Notes under the pieces: generated by a model
Database searches by the model: none
What the model saw: only the letters and a program-made list of their open reading frames with translations
Told to the model about the DNA's origin: nothing
NCBI GenBank assembly: GCA_900319365.1
Contig: ONOE01000003.1
Location: forward strand, 135,444-199,443
Origin: an uncultured bacterium
GTDB taxonomy: Bacteria; Cyanobacteriota; Vampirovibrionia; Gastranaerophilales; Gastranaerophilaceae
DNA: 64,000 bases
Direction of reading: 5' to 3'
Program-made: the position numbers and the translations under genes
Part shown: piece after piece, positions 35,054-42,756 of the stretch
Position numbering within the stretch: position 1 is the stretch's first letter
Layout of the letters: every line of letters starts with the position of its first letter

Positions 35054-35190
35054 AAGATACTAAGATACTGAGGCACAGAGGCTCTAAGTTCATTTCGGCG
35101 CATTAGCGTATTTTAAAAATATTTAAGATGTGCGATAGCACTGACACTGATAACTCTTAGTATCTTAGTGCCGGAGTGCCTTAGTATCTT
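35054..35190. repeat. AAGATACTAAG inverted repeat in the adhE leader
   Basis: The left arm begins at 35054 with two AAGATACT units and GAGGCAC. The right arm (from about 35154) has two reverse-complement units and ends CCTTAGTATCTT at 35190. The region is transcribed if the promoter at 35266 is used, so it would fold into a long hairpin in the 5' leader. Confidence 0.65.
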
Positions 35191-35233
35191 TTTAAGGTAA
35201 TTTGCAAATATAATTTGAAATGTACAATTTAAT

Positions 35234-35251
35234 TCGTGATTTTTTTCACAA
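35234..35251. promoter_or_regulatory. Rex-type operator upstream of adhE
   Basis: Compared with the known Rex consensus TTGTGAA-N4-TTCACAA, this site reads TCGTGAT-TTTT-TTCACAA on the plus strand: 12 of 14 palindrome bases match. It lies immediately downstream of the predicted adhE start of transcription. adhE is a classical Rex target, controlled by the NADH/NAD+ ratio. Confidence 0.7.
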
Positions 35252-35265
35252 ATTCTTATATTATT

Positions 35266-35294
35266 ATTATAAAATGAAAAATTTTTTAATTCAA
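35266..35294 (-). promoter_or_regulatory. adhE promoter
   Basis: On the minus strand: TTGAAT (35294-35289), 17 bases, TATAAT (35271-35266). Transcription would begin near 35259, giving a leader of about 257 bases. Confidence 0.75.
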
Positions 35295-35332
35295 GTGTAT
35301 ATTTTACAATCTTTATAAGAAATTAATAAAGA

Positions 35333-35360
35333 AGTTCATAAGTTTATAAGTTCATAAGTT
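35333..35360. repeat. TTATAAG-type array
   Basis: Units TTCATAAG, TTTATAAG, TTCATAAG. Same family as at 4565, 5953, 31704 and 31783. Confidence 0.7.
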
Positions 35361-35367
35361 GTTTTCG

Positions 35368-35441
35368 GTCATTCTGAGCGAAGCGAGGAATCGTCTTGCC
35401 ATGTGTACATCTGGCGATCTTTCGCTATTTCTCAAGATGAC
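35368..35441. repeat. GTCAT inverted-arm element (compact copy)
   Basis: Left arm GTCATTCTGAGCGAAGCGAG (35368-35387) and on to AATCG. Right arm 35415-35441 is the diverged reverse complement, ending CAAGATGAC. Only about 20 bases separate the arms, so the whole element is one hairpin. Confidence 0.7.
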
Positions 35442-35602
35442 TGCAAGTTGTAATTTCAAAACATTAACTATACAAAAAGTAAACCATGCTTTCCTCTGAC
35501 ATGGAAACTGAAAAATTTTTCTAAATTGTATTAACAAAATGAAAGAAATTTTCATTAAAATAATTAATTTTTTGTTAAACGGAAAAATGTAAAACGGCGA
35601 AT

Positions 35603-35621
35603 AAGTGTACAAAATGCACTT
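35603..35621. promoter_or_regulatory. Palindrome AAGTG-N9-CACTT (upstream operator copy)
   Basis: AAGTG (35603-35607), nine bases, CACTT (35617-35621). An identical arrangement is at 35726-35744. The two flank the promoter at 35682-35710 with centres 123 bases apart. Confidence 0.5.
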
Positions 35622-35681
35622 TATGGCTAAACCCTCATAAATTAAGCCTTTTAATCTCTTAACAAAACTTCACATAAAGGG

Positions 35682-35710
35682 TTGACAAAATATATTTTAT
35701 GGACTATAGT
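35682..35710 (+). promoter_or_regulatory. Consensus promoter of the small tagged gene
   Basis: TTGACA (35682-35687), 17 bases, TATAGT (35705-35710). Confidence 0.85.
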
Positions 35711-35725
35711 TAAAAGTGTTAAATG

Positions 35726-35744
35726 AAGTGTTTAAATTACACTT
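35726..35744. promoter_or_regulatory. Palindrome AAGTG-N9-CACTT (downstream operator copy)
   Basis: AAGTG (35726-35730), nine bases, CACTT (35740-35744), lying just after the predicted transcription start. It is well placed for repression. A single extra AAGTG half-site precedes it at 35714. Confidence 0.55.
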
Positions 35745-35765
35745 AATCAAAAGGAGGTAATAATT

Positions 35766-36053
35766 ATGATTACTATAAACCCTGTAAAATTGAATACTAT
35801 AAGACCTGTAACTTTCGGTCATAATGATAATAAAAAGAATGCATCAAGAGCCGGTTTAATGAATCTTGATAAAAATTCAAAGAACAAAATCAATTTTGAG
35901 AAAGATTTATACATAACCCAAAATGCTGATTTGGTACATTCTAACCCGATTAAGGCTATAGGTTACAGCTTTGTAAAGGCTTATAATATACTTTCTACCC
36001 CAAAGAGAAACACACAGGAAAATGAATATATACATTTGCCGTACATGGCATAA
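35766..36053 (+). CDS. Small F-G-tagged protein, strongly regulated
   Basis: The 95-residue protein starts MITINPVKLN and carries the tag PVTFGHN at 15-21, shared in form with other orphans here. The rest is basic and Asn/Lys-rich with no recognised domain. Every expression signal is strong: TTGACA-17-TATAGT promoter, a full AAAAGGAGGT ribosome site eight bases before the ATG, and its own terminator at 36088. Two identical palindromes flank the promoter. It is therefore probably an abundant, regulated single-gene product. Function unknown. Confidence 0.8.
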   Translation: MITINPVKLNTIRPVTFGHNDNKKNASRAGLMNLDKNSKNKINFEKDLYITQNADLVHSNPIKAIGYSFVKAYNILSTPKRNTQENEYIHLPYMA

Positions 36054-36087
36054 AATTTAAGACTTAACTCTTTATTTACCCCAAAAC

Positions 36088-36130
36088 AAAACTCCTACAA
36101 TTATTTACCCCAATTGCCGGAGTTTTTATT
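36088..36130 (+). terminator. Terminator of the small tagged gene
   Basis: AAAACTCC (36088-36095) pairs with GGAGTTTT (36119-36126), with an inner CAATT/AATTG stem, then TATTTTG. Confidence 0.8.
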
Positions 36131-36271
36131 TTGCGCATTTTTAGTTTATAAATGTTATTTGTACACTTATTCTTTTAACTGTGGTGCTGCGGATAGAATA
36201 TATTGACTTTGCATGAAAAATATTTGTCAGTATAGAAACACCGATGCGAAACTATGAGTGAAGAAATAAAA

Positions 36272-36303
36272 ACGTCAGAAAATTTAATTAAATTTTCTGA
36301 CGT
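36272..36303. terminator. ilvE terminator (bidirectional)
   Basis: A perfect palindrome with 16-base arms (ACGTCAGAAAATTTAA and its complement) with T runs on both strands. It is 29 bases beyond the ilvE stop. Confidence 0.85.
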
Positions 36304-36332
36304 CTTTTAAAAAATATATATATTTTTTTTAA

Positions 36333-37367
36333 TTATGCGATTCGTCTAATCCAGCCTTCAGGAGCTTCAATTTTGCCATACTGGATTCCTGTTAAGGTGT
36401 CGTATAATTTTTGAATGGTTTTGCCCGGTTTTTCCATGCCAGACGGGAACGCAATTTCTCTTCCGTGGTCAACGATTTTGCCCACAGGAGAAATTACTGC
36501 GGCGGTTCCGCAAAGTCCGCATTCCGCAAAGTCTTTAACTTCGTCCATATAGACTTCTCTTTCTTCTGCTTCAAGTCCCAAATAGTGTTGTGCCACATAC
36601 ATCAATGATCTTCTGGTAATTGACGGCAAAATGCTTGAAGATTTCGGAGTTACGACTTTTCCGTCTTTTGTTATAAATAAGATATTCGCACCGCCCGTTT
36701 CTTCTACTTTTGTTCTTGTTTTCGGGTCAAGGTAAAGGTTTTCGTTATACCCTTCTTTGTGAGCAAGTACGCCTGCGTGCAAGCTCATTGCGTAGTTTAA
36801 CCCTGCTTTAACATCGCCCGTTCCTCTCGGAGCAGCTCTGTCAAAGTCGCTTACTTTTAAGGTGATAGGTTTTGAACCGCCTTTAAAATACGGCCCTACG
36901 GGGGATACAAATACTCTGAACATAAATTCGTTTGCGGGTTTTACGCCCATAACGGGTGAATATCCGAACAAATACGGTCTTATATAAAGACTTGCGCCCG
37001 TTCCGTAAGGAGGAACATATTTTAAGTTAGCTTTAACAACTTTTTCAATCGCTTCAACAAATTTATCTTCGGGGTATGGCGGCATTTCCAGTCTTAAAGC
37101 CGTGTTGTGCATTCTTTGAGCGTTCATATCGGGTCTGAATACTACAACATGCCCGTCTACAGTTTCATACGCTTTCATTCCTTCAAAGCATGTTTGCGCA
37201 TATTGAAGAACGCATGCGCATTCGTTCATAACGATATTAGGGTCATCAATCAATGCTCCGTCGTCCCATTTTCCGTCTTTGTACATTGAAACAAATCTTT
37301 TGTCGGTTTTGTAATAGCCAAAGCCGAGTTCAGACCAGTTTATGTTTGCTTTTTCTACTGTTTGCAT
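36333..37367 (-). CDS. ilvE: Branched-chain amino acid aminotransferase
   Basis: IlvE makes Leu, Ile and Val from their keto acids with glutamate. The 344-residue length fits the eukaryotic-like/class IIa BCAT group. The PLP-binding Lys is in GDVKAGLNYAMS; LYIRPYLFGYSPVMGV, EETGGANILFI and ECGLCGTAAVISPVG are family signatures. The CxxC of the redox-switch BCATs is seen as ECGLCG. AGGAGGAATAG lies before the ATG. It is a single-gene unit with its own terminator. Confidence 0.95.
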   Translation of the reverse strand: MQTVEKANINWSELGFGYYKTDKRFVSMYKDGKWDDGALIDDPNIVMNECACVLQYAQTCFEGMKAYETVDGHVVVFRPDMNAQRMHNTALRLEMPPYPEDKFVEAIEKVVKANLKYVPPYGTGASLYIRPYLFGYSPVMGVKPANEFMFRVFVSPVGPYFKGGSKPITLKVSDFDRAAPRGTGDVKAGLNYAMSLHAGVLAHKEGYNENLYLDPKTRTKVEETGGANILFITKDGKVVTPKSSSILPSITRRSLMYVAQHYLGLEAEEREVYMDEVKDFAECGLCGTAAVISPVGKIVDHGREIAFPSGMEKPGKTIQKLYDTLTGIQYGKIEAPEGWIRRIA

Positions 37368-37465
37368 ATTCTATTCCTCCTGATGAATATTTTATACATG
37401 TAAATAATACACCAAATAATGCTAAAAGGCTTAAAAAGTATCACTTCTTTACAAATTTATGTTTA

Positions 37466-37474
37466 TGGTATAAT
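37466..37474 (+). promoter_or_regulatory. fabG promoter (extended -10)
   Basis: TGG followed by TATAAT (37469-37474). A TTTACA lies 15 bases upstream as a weak -35. Confidence 0.6.
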
Positions 37475-37543
37475 TTTTTTAGACAATAAAATTTTAAAAA
37501 GTTACAGACTTTACTGTATCAAGTTATAAGGAGAAAGATTAAG

Positions 37544-38275
37544 ATGAGTGAAAAGAAAATTGCTTTAATTACGGGCGGATCAAGAGGTATCGGTTTCAGC
37601 TGTGCAAAAGAACTTGCAAAAGCAGGTTGCGACATCATTATCAATGATATTTGCGAACAGGAAAAAGCTCAACCCGCACTTGATGAATTAAAATCATTGG
37701 GCGCACAGGCATGGTTCTACAGATTTGATGTTTCAAATCCCGAACAGGTTAACGAAGCCGTAACTCAAATGATTGCAGATCACGGTCATATTGACGTATT
37801 GTTAAACAATGCAGGTATTACAAAAGACGGTTTGTTTATCAGAATGACCCCAGAACAATGGGAACAGGTTATTAAAATTAACCTCGGTTCTGCTTATTAT
37901 GTTACCCATGCCGTAATTAAATATATGATGAAAGCAAGACAGGGTTCTGTTATTAACATGTCATCAATCGTAGGTGTTCACGGTAACGCAGGACAGGCTA
38001 ACTATTCAGCATCAAAAGCAGGTTTAATCGGTTTGACTAAAACTTTAGCAAAAGAATTCGGTTCAAGAAACATCAGAGTAAACGCTGTATGTCCCGGATT
38101 TATTCAAACTGCAATGACTGCAAACTTAGGTAATATCGATGAATATATGAAAGCTATCCCGATGAGAAGATTCGGAACTCCCGAAGATATTGCAAAAGTT
38201 GTTAAATTCCTTGCTTTGGATACCGATTATGTTACGGGGCAGGCTATTGAAGTTGCAGGCGGCTTAATGCTGTAA
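37544..38275 (+). CDS. fabG: 3-oxoacyl-ACP reductase FabG
   Basis: FabG reduces 3-oxoacyl-ACP with NADPH in each round of fatty-acid elongation. This short-chain dehydrogenase has 243 residues. TGGSRGIGFSCAKELA is the cofactor loop, NNAG is present, the catalytic Ser is in NMSSIVG, and Y-x-x-x-K is in ANYSASKAG. VNAVCPGFIQTAM and the C-terminal YVTGQAIEVAGGL fit FabG. AAGGAGAAAG precedes the ATG. It stands alone but near acpP-fabF, separated by an orphan on the other strand. Confidence 0.93.
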   Translation: MSEKKIALITGGSRGIGFSCAKELAKAGCDIIINDICEQEKAQPALDELKSLGAQAWFYRFDVSNPEQVNEAVTQMIADHGHIDVLLNNAGITKDGLFIRMTPEQWEQVIKINLGSAYYVTHAVIKYMMKARQGSVINMSSIVGVHGNAGQANYSASKAGLIGLTKTLAKEFGSRNIRVNAVCPGFIQTAMTANLGNIDEYMKAIPMRRFGTPEDIAKVVKFLALDTDYVTGQAIEVAGGLML

Positions 38276-38300
38276 GGCGATTTTTAATATATATAAATAA

Positions 38301-38327
38301 AAAGGCGCATTTTTATAATGCGTCTTT
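38301..38327. terminator. Terminator between fabG and the convergent tagged gene
   Basis: AAAGGCGCATT (38301-38311) pairs with AATGCGTCTTT (38317-38327) with one wobble. An A-run on the left makes it usable by both strands. Confidence 0.85.
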
Positions 38328-38353
38328 GTTAATGCTTTGATTTAAAAATTTTC

Positions 38354-39313
38354 CTATTCACCGAAATCAATTTCTAATTGAACGGGACCCTTACGTTTTT
38401 CATTTTGGGGAGTTTGTTTTGGCGCTTTCTGTTTAACCTGCTCTTGTTTAATCTGTTTTTCTGCTGCGGGTTTCGAAGCTTGCTTTGGAGTATCTTTTGG
38501 CGTTTGTTTTACTTCGGTTTTAATTTTTGGGTTAAGAACTTTGTCAAAATCCGAAAAATGAACTCTTTTGCCTAAAATTTTATTTAAATGATTTTGAATA
38601 GTCTGTTGAATTTCATAGAGCATGCTGTTGCTGTGTTTAAAGCGTAAGAAATTCGGATTAACGGGTTTAAGGGTTCGCAAAGACGTATTTTCATGGAACT
38701 CAAAATTATCCAGTTCGTAATTTTCTTTACCTTTAGTTGTTTTGGTCGGTTTAAATGTAGCTTTCAACATAATTTCTTTATTGTTCGGCGAGCGCAAAAG
38801 GATATTATCATGCTCGACATAATCCAAAATATTGCCTTTTACCGCTTTGCATAATGCTTTTACATAATCACTATGGGTTGAACCTTGAGAGTGGAAAACA
38901 TCGGCTTTTGCAATGCCTATTTGTTTTGCGCCTTTTATGTTTTCAATCATGGGAACATCTGTTCCCGTTGCGATGTAGCCGAGTTTATTTCTTCTGTATA
39001 CGGAACGTACGACGTTAAACCTTGAATAATCATCGTCGATTTGTCTTAATTTTGCGCTTAATTCTTTATACTTTTGAGTTTCGGGTTCGGCTTTTTTGGT
39101 TTTCCTTGCTATTCCGTAGAGATTTCTTAAATTCGTATAGTAATCTTCATTGAGGCGGTTAACTATTTTTGAATTTAATTGTTTATATAATTTATTATTT
39201 TCGTAAGGATTTACAAATTTTATATTGCCGCTTGCATCTTTTAGAGAAATACTTACCCTGAAAGAATGACCGAAAGACTGTTTGTTGTTATTATTAATTG
39301 CTGAAATTTGCAT
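38354..39313 (-). CDS. F-G-tagged orphan with Lys/Gln/Pro-rich tail
   Basis: The 319-residue protein starts MQISAINNNNKQSFGHSF, with the F-G tag at 14-15 followed by H. The middle (20-240) is a basic globular region with no recognised family. The last 80 residues are Lys/Gln/Pro-rich and probably disordered, ending in QLEIDFGE. AAAAGGG lies ten bases before the ATG. It is the same class as the products at 21047, 35766, 52830 and 54083. Function unknown. Confidence 0.7.
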   Translation of the reverse strand: MQISAINNNNKQSFGHSFRVSISLKDASGNIKFVNPYENNKLYKQLNSKIVNRLNEDYYTNLRNLYGIARKTKKAEPETQKYKELSAKLRQIDDDYSRFNVVRSVYRRNKLGYIATGTDVPMIENIKGAKQIGIAKADVFHSQGSTHSDYVKALCKAVKGNILDYVEHDNILLRSPNNKEIMLKATFKPTKTTKGKENYELDNFEFHENTSLRTLKPVNPNFLRFKHSNSMLYEIQQTIQNHLNKILGKRVHFSDFDKVLNPKIKTEVKQTPKDTPKQASKPAAEKQIKQEQVKQKAPKQTPQNEKRKGPVQLEIDFGE

Positions 39314-39436
39314 AAGATTATATCCCTTTTTAATTATATATTTATTATAAATAAAAAAATAAATTTTTTTGTGCGGCTCTTATAAACATTTCATTATAAA
39401 GTTTTATAACAAAATGGTTAACAAAACGTAATTTTC

Positions 39437-39464
39437 TTGCAAAAAAATATTTAACGAATATAAT
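39437..39464 (+). promoter_or_regulatory. acpP promoter
   Basis: TTGCAA (39437-39442), 16 bases, TATAAT (39459-39464); the ATG is 58 bases beyond the -10 box. Confidence 0.75.
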
Positions 39465-39521
39465 ATTCCTAGAGAAGTATTTAAAAGTAATACAATAATT
39501 AAAAAAAGAGGTAAAAAAAAC

Positions 39522-39758
39522 ATGAGTACATTAGACACAGTTAAGAAAGTTGTAGTAGATCAATTAAGTGTAGATGAAAAATTAGTTACACCTGAAGCTC
39601 GTTTCACAGATGACTTGGGTGCAGATTCATTGGATACGGTTGAATTGGTTATGGCTTTAGAAGAAGAATTCAAATGCGAAATCCCTGATGAAGACGCAGA
39701 AAAAATTCAAACAGTTCAAGATGCTGTAAATTACATTGACAGCAAATTATCTCACTAA
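39522..39758 (+). CDS. acpP: Acyl carrier protein
   Basis: This is the 78-residue carrier for fatty-acid intermediates. [20 protein letters not shown] contains the Ser that receives the phosphopantetheine arm (DSL). The protein is strongly acidic as expected. An AAAAGAGGT site precedes the ATG. It is followed by a hairpin and then fabF, so acpP can be made in excess over fabF. Confidence 0.97.
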   Translation: MSTLDTVKKVVVDQLSVDEKLVTPEARFTDDLGADSLDTVELVMALEEEFKCEIPDEDAEKIQTVQDAVNYIDSKLSH

Positions 39759-39794
39759 TTGAATTTTTAGAATTTTAAACTGGATTTTTATATT

Positions 39795-39828
39795 TGCGAG
39801 AGTGAGATATTTATATTTCATTCTCGCA
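39795..39828 (+). terminator. Hairpin between acpP and fabF (partial terminator/attenuator)
   Basis: TGCGAGA (39795-39801) pairs with TCTCGCA (39822-39828), extended inward by TGA/TCA. The U-tract is weak (TTATTTATA). Partial read-through would set a high AcpP-to-FabF ratio. Confidence 0.6.
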
Positions 39829-39857
39829 TTATTTATATTAATAAAGGGGATTTTTAG

Positions 39858-41111
39858 ATGAATAAAAGAAGAGTAGTAGTTACCGGCATGGGAGCTGTTA
39901 CGCCTTGCGGAATAGGTATAAACAATTTTTGGAAGTCCATGCTTGACGGAAAAAGCGGTGTTTCATTGATTGAAAGAATGGATACCGAAAAACAGACGGT
40001 TAAAATAGCTGCCGAAATTAAAGATAAAGATTTTAATCCAAATGATTATATAGAGCCCAAAGATGTAAAAAGAATGGACAGATTTACTCAATTCGCCGTT
40101 GTTGCAGCCGATGAGGCTATCAAAGATTCGGGAATCGATGATGCTGATATTGACCCTTACAGAATCGGTGTAATTGTAAGTTCTGCTGCAGGCGGGTTCC
40201 ATACGTTTGAGAAAAACCATTTGACAATGATAGACAGAGGACCTACCAAGGCGTCGCCTTTCACGGTTCCTATGTTGATTGTTGATATGGCATCAGGTCG
40301 TATTTCAATGCAGCATGGCTACAAAGGTTTAAACAAAGTTGTAGTTTCTGCTTGTGCGACGGGTACGCATTCAATCGGTGATGCATTCAGAAGTATTCAA
40401 TACGGTGATGCCGATGTTGTAGTTGCAGGCGGCTGCGAAGCTACCATTACAACTTTGGGTATCGGTGCATTTACGGCTTGCAGAGCTCTTTCAAAAAGAA
40501 ACGATGCTCCCGAAAAAGCTTCAAGACCTTATGATATAGATAGAGACGGTTTTGTAATGGGCGAGGGTGCAGGCGTTATGGTATTGGAAGAATATGAACA
40601 TGCCAAAGCAAGAGGTGCTAAAATTTATGCAGAAATCGTCGGCTACGGTCAAAGTGCCGATGCTTATGATATTGTAGCTCCTGATCCTGAAGGAAAAGGT
40701 GCATTAAAATCAATGGAATTTGCGCTTAAAGATGCGGAATTAAAACCTGAAGATATTGATTATATCAATCCGCACGGGACAAGTACGGGGTTGGGCGATA
40801 TCGCAGAATCTCAAGCAATTGCTCAAATTTTTGGAGACAAGGACAAAAACCCGAACTTGCTTGTAAGTTCGACAAAGAGTATGCATGGACACATGCTTGG
40901 TGCAACCGGTGCCGTTGAAGCTATCGTTTGCGTTAAAACAATAACAGACGGCGAAGTTCCTCCGACAATCAACCTTGATCATCAGGACGAAAGAGTTGCT
41001 AACCTTGATTATGTTCCTCATGTAAAAAGAGCGAAAAAGGTTCATGCAGCGTTGTCAAATTCATTCGGATTTGGCGGACACAATGCAACCCTTGTATTTA
41101 AAGAAATATAA
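39858..41111 (+). CDS. fabF: 3-oxoacyl-ACP synthase II FabF
   Basis: FabF condenses acyl-ACP with malonyl-ACP. The 417-residue length and motifs match KAS II: nucleophile Cys in VVSACATGTHSIG, first His in NPHGTSTGLGD, Lys in SSTKSMHGHMLGATGAVE (with the second His), and the C-terminal NSFGFGGHNA. AAAGGGGA precedes the ATG. It forms a unit with acpP upstream and ends with a strong terminator at 41137. Confidence 0.96.
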   Translation: MNKRRVVVTGMGAVTPCGIGINNFWKSMLDGKSGVSLIERMDTEKQTVKIAAEIKDKDFNPNDYIEPKDVKRMDRFTQFAVVAADEAIKDSGIDDADIDPYRIGVIVSSAAGGFHTFEKNHLTMIDRGPTKASPFTVPMLIVDMASGRISMQHGYKGLNKVVVSACATGTHSIGDAFRSIQYGDADVVVAGGCEATITTLGIGAFTACRALSKRNDAPEKASRPYDIDRDGFVMGEGAGVMVLEEYEHAKARGAKIYAEIVGYGQSADAYDIVAPDPEGKGALKSMEFALKDAELKPEDIDYINPHGTSTGLGDIAESQAIAQIFGDKDKNPNLLVSSTKSMHGHMLGATGAVEAIVCVKTITDGEVPPTINLDHQDERVANLDYVPHVKRAKKVHAALSNSFGFGGHNATLVFKEI

Positions 41112-41136
41112 TTTAATAAATTATAAAGTTATTAAA

Positions 41137-41167
41137 AAGCTCTGCAATTCACTTGCGGAGCTTTATT
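41137..41167 (+). terminator. fabF terminator
   Basis: AAAGCTCTGCAA (41137-41148) pairs with TTGCGGAGCTTT (41154-41165) with one wobble, followed by ATTTA. Confidence 0.8.
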
Positions 41168-41283
41168 TACTGTAAATTATTAATTGTAATATTAACTTTT
41201 ATTAAAGCGGTTTTAAAAATTTTGGCAATTATTTTAAGTATATAAACTTTATATATGCATAGAGAGGAGAGCGATTCCTTAAT

Positions 41284-42702
41284 ATGGATATAAAAGTTAA
41301 TAATGATGGCAATGTAACATATAAAGCAAAAGGTAAACAAGCCGCTACAAATAAAGATTTTACAATTAATTTTTCTGCTGCAAATGGCGGCAAAGTTTCA
41401 AATAACAGGTTTGCAAAGCTTGGCAAAATCGGGTCTGTCTTTGCTGCGATTTGCGGTGCGGACGGGGACGGAAAAACCCTGACGGAACTTGATTTGAAGA
41501 AAGCAAAAGCGCTTTTAAATACTCCTAAAAATAAATTCAAATCGCTCGGTGTTCAAAATATGAAATATGATGAACATGCGGGAGTTTTGTCCGTATTTAT
41601 GAGTAACGGCGAGTATTTGAGGGTTGATTTGCACACAAGAGCAGAACTTGGTTCAAAAGCTCCGAAACCGCAAGCAACAAAAACTCCTCAAAAGCCCGAT
41701 GTGCCAAAACCAGAACCGAAAGCGCAAACTGAGGCTAAGCCTGCAAGTGCCCAACAAAGTTCGAGTGGCAGAAAACTTAATAACAACACAAAATGGGCTG
41801 CTCCGCTTAAATTAAAACAATCGCAGAAGTCCAAAGAACAGAGTTTTTCTTTGGGAAATTACTTAAAAGACTTTTGGAAACCTGCCATAAATATTTTCCA
41901 TAAAGCAGTTGATACGAACAATAAATATTCTCAGCGTGCCGATAATCCGCTGCAATTTAAAAATATTCCGAAAGAGTACAACCCGTATATTAAAAGAACC
42001 GCAAGGCATTTAAAAGTATCAGAATATTTCGTCAGACATTTATTATCTACGGAATCATTTATTCCTGTAGCCAGAGATATTGGCGACGGCGTAATAACGA
42101 TAGGTTTCGGGCATACAAATAAGGCAAAATACAATAACAAAATCAAAAAAGGCGACAAAATAAGTCTTGATAAAGCGTTTCGTTATTTTGAACAAGATGT
42201 AAAAGATGCACGGGACGATGCGAGAAAGCATTTTACACCGACTAAAGGCGATTATAAGGGAGCATTCAGGTATGATCAGTTGCCACAGTCTTTCAAAGAG
42301 GCATTAATTGATGTTGCATATAACAGAGGACCGGGGGTAATGGCAAGCGACACTATTTATATGCATTTAAGATCTAATTTAAAGGGCGGTAAATCTAATA
42401 TTCCCGCAGCAGCCGTTCGTATGCGTCAGGAAGAATTTAGAAATCCTCAATTTGAGGGCGGTTTGAGAAAACGTAATATTTATCGTTTTCTTCTTGCAAT
42501 CAGAAGTTTAACCGGCAGTCAAAAGTTAAGCGCAATGAGAAGATTTAACCGTGATGAATACGATGAGGACGGAAATCTTGTAAAAAGCTACTATACAACC
42601 ACATTGAATGAGCTATCCCTTGCGGATAAAAAGCAACTTCAAAGTGATTGGAATGCTGTTAAACGTGCTGCCGAATATCAGGCAAAACAGGAAAAATTCT
42701 AG
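41284..42702 (+). CDS. GH24 (T4-type) muramidase with EF-hand-like N-terminus
   Basis: The C-terminal part (about 230-460) matches phage T4-type lysozymes (glycoside hydrolase family 24): catalytic E257 in LLSTESF, D265 in VARDIGDG, T272 in ITIGFGHT, and later FKEALIDVAYNRGPGVM as the conserved structural helix. These hydrolyse peptidoglycan glycan strands. The N-terminal region has an EF-hand-like loop (GADGDGKTLTEL, about 58-69) and a long Pro/Lys/Gln/Ser linker (about 124-186). No signal peptide is visible, so export would need another route. It could be a cell-wall remodelling enzyme, an effector against neighbouring bacteria, or a domesticated phage lysin. Confidence 0.8.
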   Translation: MDIKVNNDGNVTYKAKGKQAATNKDFTINFSAANGGKVSNNRFAKLGKIGSVFAAICGADGDGKTLTELDLKKAKALLNTPKNKFKSLGVQNMKYDEHAGVLSVFMSNGEYLRVDLHTRAELGSKAPKPQATKTPQKPDVPKPEPKAQTEAKPASAQQSSSGRKLNNNTKWAAPLKLKQSQKSKEQSFSLGNYLKDFWKPAINIFHKAVDTNNKYSQRADNPLQFKNIPKEYNPYIKRTARHLKVSEYFVRHLLSTESFIPVARDIGDGVITIGFGHTNKAKYNNKIKKGDKISLDKAFRYFEQDVKDARDDARKHFTPTKGDYKGAFRYDQLPQSFKEALIDVAYNRGPGVMASDTIYMHLRSNLKGGKSNIPAAAVRMRQEEFRNPQFEGGLRKRNIYRFLLAIRSLTGSQKLSAMRRFNRDEYDEDGNLVKSYYTTTLNELSLADKKQLQSDWNAVKRAAEYQAKQEKF

Positions 42703-42726
42703 TATTGTATAATTTTTAATTTCAAG

Positions 42727-42756
42727 TACAATATAATCAAAAGGGATTATATTGTA
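42727..42756. promoter_or_regulatory. 12-base palindrome holding the ribosome site in its loop
   Basis: TACAATATAATC (42727-42738) and GATTATATTGTA (42745-42756) are exact inverted repeats. The six loop bases AAAAGG are the ribosome site, and the ATG begins at the last base of the right arm. The left arm also contains TATAAT. It could be an operator, or an RNA stem presenting the ribosome site. Confidence 0.6.

Larger units (their letters stand above)
35003..35765. other. 763-base gene-free region: adhE leader and promoter, repeats, promoter of the small tagged gene
   Basis: This holds the adhE leader with an AAGATACTAAG inverted repeat (35054-35190), the Rex-type site (35234-35251) and the adhE promoter (35266-35294). 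Beyond these lie a TTATAAG array (35333-35360), a GTCAT element (35368-35441), and the promoter with two operators for the gene at 35766. No credible gene; the minus-strand frame at 35352-35612 is made of repeat sequence. Confidence 0.75.

Noticed and set aside
35352..35612. Minus-strand reading frame of 86 codons
   Set aside because: It is composed largely of the GTCAT element and the TTATAAG array (it reads FLASLRMTENN at its end, a typical translation of such repeats), with no ribosome site.
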